From positions 434,001-498,000 of the forward strand of contig NZ_RJAC01000003.1 of assembly GCF_003999975.1 (NCBI RefSeq): 64,000 bases of DNA, written 5' to 3'. Within the stretch, counting starts at the first letter, position 1. Each line of letters starts with the position of its first letter. The notes beneath the pieces were generated by a model. It was not told the origin of the DNA. It saw only the letters and a list, made by a program, of their open reading frames with translations, and searched no databases. This document shows, one piece after another, positions 1 through 9,364 of the stretch. This stretch comes from Actinoplanes solisilvae. Lineage in GTDB: Bacteria; Actinomycetota; Actinomycetes; Mycobacteriales; Micromonosporaceae. The position numbers were made by a program, and so were the translations under genes.

Positions 1-1
1 C

Positions 2-628
2 ACGCCGGAGTCGCTCGTCGACTGGGCGCAGGCGCCGACCGGGCAGTTCTCGATCCAGCCGGACGGGTCGCTGCGGCCCAGCGGCGGGCTCGGGATGCTG
101 TACTACACCAAGCCGTTCAAGGACTTCTCGCTCACGCTGCAGTTCCGCGACATCGCGCCGGGCACGGGGCGGGCCAACACCGGGGTCTTCACCCGGTTCC
201 CCGACCCGCGCATCCCGCTCGACCAGCGTCCGGCCGGCAGCTGCGGCACGATCGGCTCGGCTCGCACCTCGCAGGCCTGGGTGGCCATCTACTGCGGTCA
301 CGAGATCCAGATCTACGACGGCGAGACGGGTGAACCGCAGAAGACCGGCTCGATCTACAACTTCGACCCGAACCCGATGAGCGCGGCCAACCCCACCGCC
401 AAGAACGTGTGGAACCGGTACGAGGTCCGCGTGGTCGGCCAGCACTACACGATCATCCGCAACGGCGTGGTCATCAACGAGTTCGACAACACCCCCGGCA
501 AGCAGTCCTCGCGCGCCGGTGACCCGCCGACCGACCTGCGGCAGTTCACGGAAGGTTTGATCGGTTTGCAGAACCACGGCGACAACGACCTGGCCGAGTT
601 CCGGGACGTCCGGGTGCGTGCGCTTTGA
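2..628 (+). CDS. 3' end of a DUF1080-type (3-keto-disaccharide hydrolase / laminin-G-like fold) protein, partial
   Basis: The frame is open from the first bases of the window to a TGA at 626-628, so only the C-terminal ~208 residues are present. The sequence is typical of the DUF1080 beta-sandwich found in secreted sugar-binding or 3-keto-disaccharide hydrolase proteins: a 'FKDFSLTLQFR' strand, a 'NTGVFTRFPDP' loop, 'NRYEVRVVGQHY', and the closing 'IGLQNHGDNDLAEFRDVRV'. In actinomycetes this domain often ends larger secreted proteins, so domains upstream of the window are likely. The stop overlaps the TTG start of the next gene (TTGA), which indicates an operon. The family call is fairly sure; substrate and activity are unknown. 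Confidence 0.75.
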   Translation, partial: TPESLVDWAQAPTGQFSIQPDGSLRPSGGLGMLYYTKPFKDFSLTLQFRDIAPGTGRANTGVFTRFPDPRIPLDQRPAGSCGTIGSARTSQAWVAIYCGHEIQIYDGETGEPQKTGSIYNFDPNPMSAANPTAKNVWNRYEVRVVGQHYTIIRNGVVINEFDNTPGKQSSRAGDPPTDLRQFTEGLIGLQNHGDNDLAEFRDVRVRAL

Positions 629-2163
629 GAATCCCCGCCTTCATCGGGGCATTGACGCTGCTCGTCGGGGCCCTCGTGGCCCCGGCGGGCGCCGCCCCCG
701 CCGCACCGGCCCCCAAGGCCGCCGCCGCCCAGGTCCTGAACTGGACGGCTGACAACAGCGTCACCGCCTACAAGTCGGCCCCCACCCAGGCGGTGGCCGG
801 CGAGACCACGATCGTCTTCGAGAACAGCGAGGCGACCGGCAACAACACCGGCATGCCGCACACGCTGACCTTCGACACGTCGACCGCGGGCTACAACCAC
901 GACGTCTCGCTGAACATCCTGTCCAATCCGTTCGACGCGAACAACGGCCGCAACCAGGCCACCGTCACGCTGACCCCGGGCCGTTACCGCTACTTCTGCT
1001 CGATCCCCGGGCACCTCACGATGGTCGGCGAGTTCACCGTCACCGAGGGCGAGCCCACCGAGGACACCACCGCCCCGACGGTGACCGCGCAGGCGGCCGG
1101 CACCCGCGACGGCAACGGCAACTACATCGGTACGGCTACCGTCTCGGTCGCCGCGTCCGACAGCGAGTCGGGCGTCGACACCGTCGAGTACGACCTCGAC
1201 AGCGCTGGATTCCGGGCCTACACCGCACCGTTCGCGGTGACGGCCCTCGGCGCCCACACCGTGCGCTACCGGGCCACCGACAAGTCGGGCAACGTCTCGG
1301 CGGTCGGCACGCTGCAGTTCACGGTGGTCGCGCCCGAGCCGGACGAGGACACGACCCCGCCGACGGCGGCCGTGAACCTGGCCGGTGACCGGGACGGCAC
1401 GGGCAACTACATCGGTACGGTCACCGCGACGCTCACCGCGTCCGACGCCGACTCGGGTGTGGCCCGCATCGAGTACTCGCTCGACGGCGACCCGTACGTG
1501 ACGTACACGGCCCCGATCGTCGTGCCCGACGCCGGGATGCACATGCTGCACTTCCGGGCGGTCGACAACGCGGGCAACGTGTCGGCCGAGCAGATGTCGC
1601 ACTTCACGATCGTCGAGCCGCAGGAGCCCGACACCACCCCGCCGACGGTCGAGCTGACCGTGGCCGGCGAGCAGAACGAGAACGACGCGTACGTCGGCCG
1701 GGCCACCGTGACCGTCGCGGCGACCGACTCCGAGTCGGCCGTCTCCAAGATCGAGTACGCCCTGGACAGCGGCGCCTGGACGACGTATGCCGCACCGGTC
1801 GTCGTGACCGGGCTCGGCGCTCACACCGTACGGGCCCGGGCCACGGACGCGGCCGGCAACACCTCGGCCGCCGAGTCGGTGAGCTTCAACGTGGTCGCCT
1901 CGGGCGACGACGGCTGCGAGGTCTCCGACACCCGTCCCACGGTCGTGATCGACGGCGACAACACCGGCGTCCCGAACTCCGACACCGGCGACGGCTGCAC
2001 CATCAACGACCTGATCGCCGAGCACGGCGACTATCCCGACCACGCCGCCTTCGTCCGGCACGTCGAGAGTGTCACCGCCGCGCTGGTCACCGGCGGCACG
2101 CTCACCAAGCGGCAGCAGGGCACGATCGTCCGCGCGGCCGCCCGATCGGACATCGGCTCATGA
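625..2163 (+). CDS. Secreted cupredoxin-domain protein with three Ig-like (OmpL47-type) repeats
   Basis: 512 residues from a TTG start overlapping the previous stop. An N-terminal signal peptide (about 1-24, ending GAAPA) precedes a plastocyanin-like domain (about 36-140). Candidate copper ligands are His79 in 'GMPHTLTF' and Cys125, His130 and Met133 in 'YFCSIPGHLTMVG'. Three tandem ~95-residue repeats follow (about 148-430). Each begins 'DTTxPTV' and carries the signatures 'YDLDSAGFRAYTAPF' or 'YSLDGDPYVTYTAPI' and 'HTVRYRATDKSGNVSA', as in OmpL47-type bacterial Ig-like repeats. The tail has a Cys pair and no sorting signal. It overlaps the next gene by ATGA, but an internal start there looks better. 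Likely role: extracellular electron transfer or copper binding; the partner is unknown. Confidence 0.85.
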   Translation: MRIPAFIGALTLLVGALVAPAGAAPAAPAPKAAAAQVLNWTADNSVTAYKSAPTQAVAGETTIVFENSEATGNNTGMPHTLTFDTSTAGYNHDVSLNILSNPFDANNGRNQATVTLTPGRYRYFCSIPGHLTMVGEFTVTEGEPTEDTTAPTVTAQAAGTRDGNGNYIGTATVSVAASDSESGVDTVEYDLDSAGFRAYTAPFAVTALGAHTVRYRATDKSGNVSAVGTLQFTVVAPEPDEDTTPPTAAVNLAGDRDGTGNYIGTVTATLTASDADSGVARIEYSLDGDPYVTYTAPIVVPDAGMHMLHFRAVDNAGNVSAEQMSHFTIVEPQEPDTTPPTVELTVAGEQNENDAYVGRATVTVAATDSESAVSKIEYALDSGAWTTYAAPVVVTGLGAHTVRARATDAAGNTSAAESVSFNVVASGDDGCEVSDTRPTVVIDGDNTGVPNSDTGDGCTINDLIAEHGDYPDHAAFVRHVESVTAALVTGGTLTKRQQGTIVRAAARSDIGS

Positions 2164-2189
2164 GAAACCACACCCAAGGGAGAACCGCC

Positions 2190-3167
2190 ATGGCCCGACG
2201 GCCCGTCCTTCTTGCCAGCCTCACCGCCGCCGTGACCGCCGCCGCGCTGCTCGGCGCCGCCCCGGCCGCCAATGCCGGGCTGGTCACCCACTGCATCGGC
2301 ACCGGCGGCGCGGTCACCGTGCCGAACGACCTGTACGTTCCGGCCGGCGAGTCGTGCTCGCTGACCGGGACCATCGTCACCGGCAACGTCAGCGTCGCCG
2401 CGGGCGGCAACCTGGTCATCACCGGCGGCAAGCTGGCCGGTGAGGTGCGGGTGGCCGGCAACGGTTACTTCGACGCCTCCGACACCGAGGTCTCCGGCGT
2501 GGTCGTGCTGGCCGCGGGCGGCTACGGCGTCTACCTCAAGGACGCCAAGAGCGGTTCGGTCACCGTACGCCCGAAGGGGACGACGACCGTCGACAGCTTC
2601 CTGTTCGCCGAGGGCACCGAGATCACCGGCAGCGTCAACGTGCAGGCCGGTGAGGTGCGGCTCGACCGTAACTCGTCGGTCACCGGCAACGTCAGCAGCA
2701 CCGGCACCTACTACACCGACCTGCACGACTCGTTCGTCGACGGCTCGCTCTCGGTGCTCAACAGCGCCACCGGCAGCGTCGTCTGCGGCAGCTCGGTCAA
2801 GGGCAAGGCGACCTGGGCCGGCAACCTCGGCGGGGTGCAGATCGGCCCGAACGGCGGACTCGACTCCTGCGCCTCCGGCGGCTACTTCGGCAAGGACGTC
2901 AGCGTCACCAGCACCACGGGCGGCGTCACCGTCGACGACAACATCATCGACGGGGTGCTGACCGCGACCGGCAACACCCCGGTCGCCACGATCGCCGACA
3001 ACAACCGGATCCGTCGCGGAGTTGTCACCGACCCGGCTGCGGCGGCGGCCCGCTCGGCGGCTCGTGCCGCGGTCACCCCGCGCGGCGACGACGACACCGC
3101 CAAGGCCGAGGAGCGGCGCACCGACGCCGTGCAGGAGGCCACCGTGGCGGGACCCGCGGACCTCTGA
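2190..3167 (+). CDS. Secreted repeat-rich protein, probable beta-helix/solenoid
   Basis: 325 residues. The ATG at 2190 is chosen because AAGGGAG lies just upstream, although the frame opens at 2160 within an ATGA overlap. The signal peptide is about residues 1-29 (MARRPVLLAS ... PAANA). The body is made of short Gly/Val/Ser/Thr-rich repeats such as 'ITGSVNVQAGEVRLDRNSS', 'GNVSVAAGGNLVITGGKLAG' and 'SSVTGNVSSTGTY', spaced about 20 residues apart, which suggests a right-handed beta-solenoid. The C-terminus is Ala/Arg-rich and charged. No catalytic motif was recognised. Co-directional with the two preceding secreted proteins, so probably the last gene of a secreted-protein operon; a strong terminator follows. 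Confidence 0.75.
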   Translation: MARRPVLLASLTAAVTAAALLGAAPAANAGLVTHCIGTGGAVTVPNDLYVPAGESCSLTGTIVTGNVSVAAGGNLVITGGKLAGEVRVAGNGYFDASDTEVSGVVVLAAGGYGVYLKDAKSGSVTVRPKGTTTVDSFLFAEGTEITGSVNVQAGEVRLDRNSSVTGNVSSTGTYYTDLHDSFVDGSLSVLNSATGSVVCGSSVKGKATWAGNLGGVQIGPNGGLDSCASGGYFGKDVSVTSTTGGVTVDDNIIDGVLTATGNTPVATIADNNRIRRGVVTDPAAAAARSAARAAVTPRGDDDTAKAEERRTDAVQEATVAGPADL

Positions 3168-3178
3168 CCCGTTCCGTC

Positions 3179-3214
3179 GACCGGCCCCGGACCCTTGTGG
3201 GTCCGGGGCCGGTC
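3179..3214 (+). terminator. Hairpin terminator after the secreted-protein operon
   Basis: A perfect 16-bp inverted repeat (GACCGGCCCCGGACCC / GGGTCCGGGGCCGGTC) with a 4-nt TTGT loop, 12 bp after the stop. No U-tract follows, as is common in actinomycetes. Confidence 0.85.
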
Positions 3215-3402
3215 CCCGTTGAGGGGTGTCACACGTGGCGGAGATATGACATGGCGCAAGATCGCCACCGTCCACAATGAGCAATTCACATAGCCTTAGC
3301 TCGATGTATCACGGGGGATAACTGTGAAACGGTTAACGAGATCGTGACAAGCCGGATTTATCGTCACCCATCGGTAGCGACAATGCTGTCGGAAGGCGGG
3401 GC

Positions 3403-3864
3403 ATGACGGATAGTGCGGTCCCAACGTTGGCCATCGGCATCGCCTCCACGCCGGATGCCCGCAAGAAACTCGCCCAGCTCCTCGGGGGCACCGAGGCTTT
3501 TCTCATCGTGTCGACGGCCGACCAGGCCCGGCAGTTCCTCGACGTGGTGGCGCCGCCCGCCGGGCCCAGCGCCACGACACCGTCCGGGCTGCAGATCGAC
3601 TCCGACCGCCGCGTGCTGCGTTGGCTCGACCGCGAGGTCGACCTGACGCCCCTCGAGCACGACTTCCTGAGCTGCCTGGTCGCGGCGCCCGGCCGCGTGT
3701 GGACGTACGAGAAACTGCATCTGGAGGTGTGGGGCAACGAGCACGTCGGGCGGGGCTCCGACATCCACTCGATGGTGCGGCGGGTGCGCGCCAAGCTCGC
3801 CCGGCTCGGCGCGGTGGCGACCATCCACGCCATTCGCGGCGTCGGCATCCGGCTCTCCTTCTGA
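3403..3864 (+). CDS. Winged-helix (OmpR/PhoB-type DNA-binding) transcriptional regulator without a receiver phospho-site
   Basis: 153 residues, ATG preceded by a GGAAGGCGGGG ribosome-binding site. The C-terminal half (about 65-153) is an OmpR-type winged helix: 'VDLTPLEHDFLSCLVAAPG', 'RVWTYEKLHLEVWG', then the recognition helix region 'SMVRRVRAKLARLG' and the wing 'IHAIRGVGIRLSF'. The first ~60 residues are too short for a normal receiver domain and lack the acidic phosphorylation pocket, so phosphorelay control is unlikely. It stands alone with its own ~190-bp upstream region. It converges on the subtilase gene, with a shared terminator between them. The target is unknown. Confidence 0.85.
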   Translation: MTDSAVPTLAIGIASTPDARKKLAQLLGGTEAFLIVSTADQARQFLDVVAPPAGPSATTPSGLQIDSDRRVLRWLDREVDLTPLEHDFLSCLVAAPGRVWTYEKLHLEVWGNEHVGRGSDIHSMVRRVRAKLARLGAVATIHAIRGVGIRLSF

Positions 3865-3909
3865 CGTTCTCCGGCTGATGCTTTCCGGCTGATGCATTCC
3901 GGAAGCGAA

Positions 3910-3940
3910 CCGGCCCGCCTGCGCGATGCAGGCGGGCCGG
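3910..3940. terminator. Bidirectional hairpin terminator between convergent genes
   Basis: A perfect 13-bp inverted repeat CCGGCCCGCCTGC / GCAGGCGGGCCGG with a 5-nt loop, in the 88-bp gap between the winged-helix regulator (+) and the subtilase (-). Confidence 0.85.
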
Positions 3941-3952
3941 CGTTCTATCGCG

Positions 3953-6900
3953 TCAGCAGCGGACCGGGGCGAGAGCGAAGTTCTCGACCTTCGGCTCCGC
4001 CGGGTTCACCTTCGAGGTACGGGCCTGGGGCTTCCAGCCGTCCTTGGCGGCGATCAGCGTCAGCGGGTTGTTGCGCTTGTCGAGCCAGTACGCGTACTTG
4101 CCCTCGGCGTCCGTGGCGAACGTCAGCGACGACGCCCAGGAGTCGACCTGGACGGTGGCGCCGGCCAGCGGAGCTCCGGTGCCGCCACAGGGAACGCCGG
4201 TGACCGTGCCCATCAGCTTCGCCCAGGTCTTCGGGGGCAGAGCGTTGAGCGTGACACCGACGGGAGCCACCGTGTACGGGGTGTTCTCCTTGACGTTGAC
4301 CGAGCCGGTGTAGGCGCCCGGCTGGTCGACCGAGGCGGTGATGCCGACGGTGACCGTGACCTTCGTGCCCGGCGCGAGCTTGGCCGACGTCTTGTCGAGC
4401 GTCATCCAGCTCACGTCACCACCGGCGGCGCACTCCTCCAGACCGGGCAGCACCTCGGCGCCGGTCGTCGGGTTGAAGCCGCCGGAGGAGCCACCGACCT
4501 TGTAGAAGCCGCACGCCGCCGCGCCCCGGTACCGGGCCGTGTTGGCGTTCGGCAGAGCGGCCCACGAGTCCGCGGCCGGGTCGTACGCGAAGCCGGCGTT
4601 GGTGACCGCGCCGGCCTGCACGCCGCCCACGACGAGCAGCTTGCCGTTCGCCGAGGCGTACGAGCTGGCCCACTGGTCGGCCGGAGCGTCGGCGATCGCG
4701 GTCCAGGCACCGGTGCCCGGGTCGAACGCGTAGCTCGACTTCTGCGAGGCCGCACCGTCGTTGCCGCCGGTGCAGTAGAGAACGCCGTCGATGCCGCCGC
4801 AGGAGGCGAAGGCGACCGACTTCGGGTAGTCGGCGACGGTCTCCCACGAGTCGCTGCCCGCGTCGTAGCGGACCACGTCGTTGGACATCGGCGTGCAGTT
4901 CGCGGTCGTGCAGCCACCGACGGCGTACAGCTTGCCGTCGACGACCGCCACACCGGCCGCGGAGCGCGGCGCCGGGTTGTCCGCCTTGGCGGTCCAGGTG
5001 TTCGCGCCCGGGTCGTACGCCCAGGTGTCGGCGGCCGGGCCGGACTCGCCCCAACCACCGCTGGCGATGATCTGGCCGTCGACGACGCCCAGGGTCAGCG
5101 CGCTGCGAGCCGCGGGAAGGTCGGCGATCGGCGACCAGGCCTGCGCGACCGGGTCGTAGACGTGGCCGGTCTTGTAGGCCGCGCCGCCGTTGGTGCCGCC
5201 GATCGAGTAGACCTTGCCGTCGAGGTTGACGACCCGGTTGTCCATGACGACCGCCGGGTACTCGGCGATGTTGGTCCACGGCTCGGCCAGCGGGCCGTCC
5301 TGCGCCGCCGCGATCTTCTTGCTGGAGGCGGCCTTGGCCGCGAAGGACAGCTCCGTCTGCAGTCGCTGCAACGGGGCGCCCTTCGAACCGAGGATCTCGC
5401 CCAGGCTCGACTTCGAACCGTCGGCCTTGAGCATGTCGAAGCCGCCCTTGCGCTCACCGAACTCCACGTCGACCGGCTGGGTGCCGGTGTTGGTGACGGT
5501 GAACTTCTTGGCCGCGCTGCCGTCGGGCATGCGGATGTCCGCGCTGACCGTGGCCGGGGTGACCTCGAGCCGGCCGGCGCCGAGCGTGAACGCCGCCGAG
5601 CTGACCCAGTCCGCCTCGACGTCGACCGTGTCGCTGGCACCGGCGTAGTTGCCGGCCTTGGCGTCGAAGGTGCGCGAGCCGGGCTTGGACAGCAGCCAGA
5701 AGAAGCCGTCCGCGAGGGCGGTGTCGTCCGGCGTGGCGACGGTCGTGACCTTCACGGCCGCGTCGTTCTTGTCGGTGACGGTGGCGTTGTTGATGTAGCC
5801 GCCGGTGTTGCCGTCCTTGACGTGGCCGATGACCAGGCCGGCGTCGGTCGGCACGCACTCGAGCTGGCCGATAAGCACGTTGTCGACCTTCCACCACCAG
5901 GCGAACGAGCCGTCGTAGTAGTGGAACCGCACCTGCACCTGAGACTGGCCGGCGGCCTGCGGGATCGCGACCGTCGTGCGCTTCGGGCCGGGCACGTTGG
6001 TGTTCTGCTTCAGAACGTTCGTCCAGGTGGCGCCGCCGTCGACGCTGAGGTCGACGTCGCCGGTCTCCTGGCCGTACTGGCGGTACTCCTGGTCGAAGCG
6101 GATCACCGGGGCGTCGATGCCGGTCAGGTCGATGACCGGGCTGACCAGCGAGGTGTCCTGCGTGTTGCCGGAGCCGTAGCCGTCGCTGTCGATGATGGCG
6201 AAGTTGCCGTCACCACCGGTGTTGTTGCCGCGCTGCTTCTCGTCGCGGAACGACCAGACCTGGCCCTTGCCGGCGTTGTCGACAACGGTCCACCCGGTCG
6301 GCGCGGTCGTGCCGTCGAACGGCTGGAAGTCGCCCTTGGTCGAGTTCTCGTAGCCCGGAGCCGTGGTGCAGTCGTCGGTCGAGACCGGCACGGCCACGTT
6401 CTGGGTCACGTTCTTCGAGCCGACCACCACGTCCTTGGTCACCGTCTGGTAGCCCGGGTACTGCGGCGTGAAGGTCAGCTTGTACGTCGCCCCGGCCGGA
6501 ACCTTGAAGCTGTAGCGGCCGTTCGACGGGGTGGTGTAGTCGGAGACGCCACCCGGGCCGGCGACGGTCACCTTGGCGTAAAGGGGCCAGCCGTGACCGG
6601 ATCCGTCGGTGACCGCGCCGCCCACCGAGACGGTCGGCACGGCGGCCAGCGCCACGTCGGTCGTCGTGGTCTGGTCGGCGGTGACGGTCACCGCGACCGT
6701 CTTGCTGCCATAGCCGTACGCGGCCACGGCGACCTGGTAGTCGCCGGCGGGAAGCCGCGTCGAGTAGGTGCCGTCGGTGCCGGTGACCAGCTGCCGGTCG
6801 GCCGCGCCGGTCAGGGTCAGCGTCGCGTTCGCGATCGCCGCACCCGTCGCCGAGTCGGTGACCTTGCCGGCGAGCGTGCCCGAGTCACCGGTCGGCGCCT

Positions 6901-8338
6901 GCGAGATCAGCTTGAGGGCGTCGAGACGGCCCTCACCGAAGACGTTGTTGTCGTCGGCGCTGCCACCGCACTGCGCGTTCTCGGTGTCGGTCGCCGTGTC
7001 GTCGAGCAGCGCGCGGGTCGCGGCCACCTCACCGACGAGCGAGGGCGCGGCCGACCACAGCAGTGCGATCGCCCCGGCCAGGTGCGGCGCGGCCATCGAC
7101 GTACCGCTGATGCTGTTGTAACCGCCGTTGTTCCAGGACGAGCGCACGTTCAGGCCGGGAGCCGCCACGTTCGGCTTGAGCTCGCCGTTCTGACCGACGC
7201 CGCGGGCCGAGAAGTCGGCGATCACGTTGTCGACGCCGTACGCGCCGACCGAGTAGTTGCTGGCCAGAGATCCAGGCGACCCACTCGTCTGGCAGCCCGG
7301 GCCGCTGTTGCCGTTGGAGAAGACACCGAAGATGCCGGACGCGGTCCAGGCGTTGGTGACGTCCTCCATGAACGGCTCGTTCGAGGGGCTGATCGTGCCC
7401 CACGAGTTGTTGATGATGTTCGGCCGCTTGCTCGCGTCCGGGTTCGCCCCGGTCGTGTCGGTCGGCTCGAGCATCCACTGACCCGACTCCACCAGCGCGG
7501 CGTCGGACGGGCAGCAGCCGTTGGCGGTGATCCAGCGGGCGCCCGGCGCGACACCGATCTGGTTCGCCCCGGTCGAGCCGATCATCGTGCCCATCGTGTG
7601 GGTGCCGTGGCCGTTGGTGTCACACGGGCCGGCCGAACACGAACCGGCCGCGTCGAACCAGTTGTAGTCGTGAGTGAAGGTGCCGTCGCCGTTGTTGCCA
7701 CGGTAGGTGCCGACCAGCGCGGGGTGGTCGTACTGCACACCACTGTCGATGCTGGCGATCGTCACGCCCTCACCGGTGATGCCGTACTGCGACCAGACGT
7801 CGTCCGCGTTGATGTTCGCGATGCCCCACTCGACCGCGTTCACGGCCTTCTGCTGGGAACCCGCGTCGATCTTGGGGGCCTCGATCTTCGTGGGGGCGTA
7901 CAGGCCCTCGACCTCGGACCGCTTGGCGATGCTCTCGACCATGGCGGCCGAACCCTTGCTGACCTTGATCGCGTTGGTGGCCCAGAACGTCTGGTAGGTC
8001 GCGCCGCCCTTGTCGAGCTCGGCCCGCACGCCCGACTGGCTGCTCGCCGCCGACTTCTTGAGCGCCGCGGCCACCGCCGTACCGCGCTCGTTCCAATCCT
8101 TGATCTTGGTTGCCGCGCTCAGGTCGGCCTTGTCACCGAACCTGATCCAGAAATCGCCGCCGCCCCGCTCGGCCATCTGCGCGGCGAGCTCGGGGCGGAT
8201 CTTGTCCTTGGCCGTGGGGGAGGGGGCGGCCTGAGCGCCGGCCGGGGTCGCGACAAGAGCCGCGCCCGCGACGACGAGCGTCACGCCTGCGCAGAGCAGG
8301 GATCTGACCCTGGATCTACGCTGTGGACCTGTTGCCAT
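3953..8338 (-). CDS. Secreted multidomain subtilisin-like (S8) serine protease with Kelch repeats
   Basis: 1461 residues. The ATG at 8338 is chosen because GGAGAC precedes it and a Tat/Sec-like signal peptide follows (RRSRVRSLLC..., about 1-38); the open frame extends 39 codons further upstream. An I9-like propeptide region (about 40-165) leads to the S8 catalytic domain. Its triad is about Asp198 ('IASIDSGVQYDHP'), His244 ('NGHGTHTMGT') and Ser414 ('SISGTSMAAPHLAGA'), with the oxyanion Asn in 'INNSWG' near 311. Next come two carboxypeptidase-regulatory-like domains, a choice-of-anchor J/MAM-like module ('SLVSPVIDLTG'), a region of Kelch repeats near 1080-1350 ('RSALTLGVVDGQIIASGGW', 'GKLYAVGGC') and a last regulatory-like domain. 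Monocistronic; probably an extracellular protease acting on protein or cell-surface substrates. Confidence 0.95.
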   Translation of the reverse strand: MATGPQRRSRVRSLLCAGVTLVVAGAALVATPAGAQAAPSPTAKDKIRPELAAQMAERGGGDFWIRFGDKADLSAATKIKDWNERGTAVAAALKKSAASSQSGVRAELDKGGATYQTFWATNAIKVSKGSAAMVESIAKRSEVEGLYAPTKIEAPKIDAGSQQKAVNAVEWGIANINADDVWSQYGITGEGVTIASIDSGVQYDHPALVGTYRGNNGDGTFTHDYNWFDAAGSCSAGPCDTNGHGTHTMGTMIGSTGANQIGVAPGARWITANGCCPSDAALVESGQWMLEPTDTTGANPDASKRPNIINNSWGTISPSNEPFMEDVTNAWTASGIFGVFSNGNSGPGCQTSGSPGSLASNYSVGAYGVDNVIADFSARGVGQNGELKPNVAAPGLNVRSSWNNGGYNSISGTSMAAPHLAGAIALLWSAAPSLVGEVAATRALLDDTATDTENAQCGGSADDNNVFGEGRLDALKLISQAPTGDSGTLAGKVTDSATGAAIANATLTLTGAADRQLVTGTDGTYSTRLPAGDYQVAVAAYGYGSKTVAVTVTADQTTTTDVALAAVPTVSVGGAVTDGSGHGWPLYAKVTVAGPGGVSDYTTPSNGRYSFKVPAGATYKLTFTPQYPGYQTVTKDVVVGSKNVTQNVAVPVSTDDCTTAPGYENSTKGDFQPFDGTTAPTGWTVVDNAGKGQVWSFRDEKQRGNNTGGDGNFAIIDSDGYGSGNTQDTSLVSPVIDLTGIDAPVIRFDQEYRQYGQETGDVDLSVDGGATWTNVLKQNTNVPGPKRTTVAIPQAAGQSQVQVRFHYYDGSFAWWWKVDNVLIGQLECVPTDAGLVIGHVKDGNTGGYINNATVTDKNDAAVKVTTVATPDDTALADGFFWLLSKPGSRTFDAKAGNYAGASDTVDVEADWVSSAAFTLGAGRLEVTPATVSADIRMPDGSAAKKFTVTNTGTQPVDVEFGERKGGFDMLKADGSKSSLGEILGSKGAPLQRLQTELSFAAKAASSKKIAAAQDGPLAEPWTNIAEYPAVVMDNRVVNLDGKVYSIGGTNGGAAYKTGHVYDPVAQAWSPIADLPAARSALTLGVVDGQIIASGGWGESGPAADTWAYDPGANTWTAKADNPAPRSAAGVAVVDGKLYAVGGCTTANCTPMSNDVVRYDAGSDSWETVADYPKSVAFASCGGIDGVLYCTGGNDGAASQKSSYAFDPGTGAWTAIADAPADQWASSYASANGKLLVVGGVQAGAVTNAGFAYDPAADSWAALPNANTARYRGAAACGFYKVGGSSGGFNPTTGAEVLPGLEECAAGGDVSWMTLDKTSAKLAPGTKVTVTVGITASVDQPGAYTGSVNVKENTPYTVAPVGVTLNALPPKTWAKLMGTVTGVPCGGTGAPLAGATVQVDSWASSLTFATDAEGKYAYWLDKRNNPLTLIAAKDGWKPQARTSKVNPAEPKVENFALAPVRC

Positions 8339-8611
8339 GCTGTCTCCATTCAAGGCGGATGAGCCCTCGATCCGGCCGTCGCACGGGTTACGTGGGCGGC
8401 CTGAACAGCACGCTAAGATCCACAAGTTTCGATATTCAAGCCACGGCGTGAGCAATCCGTGGGCACTTGGTCAGCAGAATGCGTCGCCTCGTTTCCTCCA
8501 CGCCGCCGGGGGAAGGCGGCCGCCCCGTGACGTTCATCCCTCGGTGTCGTCCTTTGGCGAGGTGATCATGCGGGTAACCATGGGGCGTACGTTTCGCGGC
8601 CTGGAGGTTTG

Positions 8612-9271
8612 ATGACTATGCGCTACGCGGTTCTCGGTGTGCTCGGAGTGGGGCTGGCGCTCGCTTCGGGGGCTTGCGGCTCGCCGGCCGCTGCACCCTC
8701 GACCGCCCCTTCCGCCACGCCATCCGTTGCCGCGTCGGCCACCACGTCCGCCGCTGCCCCGGCCACCTCGCCTGCCGTTTCCTCGGGGACCCCGCCCGCC
8801 GCTTCCTCGGGGACCGGGGGTGCCGTCGTCCGGGTGTGCCGCAACGAGGACGTGGCGGTGACCGTGACGATGCAGGAGGCTTCGGGTACGACACGGCGCG
8901 GGCTGGTGTCGGTGGAGAACCGCACAAAGCAAGCCTGCCGGGTCGAGGGTCGTGCGGCGATCTCGCTGTCGAACGCGGCGAACGAGACCGTGCCGGTGCC
9001 CACGAAAGATGTGAATCAGCCGGGGCGGGCCGTACCGATCACGTTGCCGCCGGGCACCAACGCTTTCGAAGGCATCAAGTGGCAGACCTGCGACAAGGGG
9101 TCGTCGTCGTGCCCGGCCGGCAACGGGCTGCGGTTCAACCTGCAGGCGTCGACCGACGGGCCGGCGGCCACGCTGGAGGGCTTCCCGCCCGGGCTGGACA
9201 GCGACATCACGATGGCGTCGCTGCAGGTGGGGACATTGCAGCCGAGCACCCAGGGGGTCGTGGCCTGGTAA
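8612..9271 (+). CDS. DUF4232-family lipoprotein
   Basis: 219 residues from ATG 8612; an in-frame ATG at 8618 is equally possible, as GGAGG lies at 8603-8607. The lipoprotein signal peptide has a lipobox 'ASGAC'. A long Ala/Ser/Thr/Pro linker (about 25-70) follows, then a compact beta domain with four Cys residues. Markers are 'VCRNEDVAVTV', 'GLVSVENRTKQACRVEG', 'ITLPPGTNAFEGIKWQTC' and 'CPAGNGLRFNL', characteristic of DUF4232. Anchored to the outer face of the membrane; function unknown. A second lipoprotein of similar plan lies at 31539-32135. Confidence 0.85.
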   Translation: MTMRYAVLGVLGVGLALASGACGSPAAAPSTAPSATPSVAASATTSAAAPATSPAVSSGTPPAASSGTGGAVVRVCRNEDVAVTVTMQEASGTTRRGLVSVENRTKQACRVEGRAAISLSNAANETVPVPTKDVNQPGRAVPITLPPGTNAFEGIKWQTCDKGSSSCPAGNGLRFNLQASTDGPAATLEGFPPGLDSDITMASLQVGTLQPSTQGVVAW

Positions 9272-9364
9272 GCGGGCTGTGCCCGGCCGCGCGTGCGGAA
9301 CACGCCGCCGGGCACTGGGTCACGAACTGACGCCCACGGCTCGGGCATCCTCAGCTGAGGCCCG

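Noticed and set aside
445..2061. A 538-codon minus-strand open frame opposite the cupredoxin gene
   Set aside because: Asp/Gly/Arg/Val-rich antisense translation without domains; the plus strand has signal peptide, copper ligands and Ig repeats.
3926..8362. A 1478-codon open frame on the plus strand opposite the subtilase
   Set aside because: It is an antisense shadow of a very GC-rich gene; its product is Arg/Gly/Val-rich with no fold, while the minus frame has clear S8 motifs.
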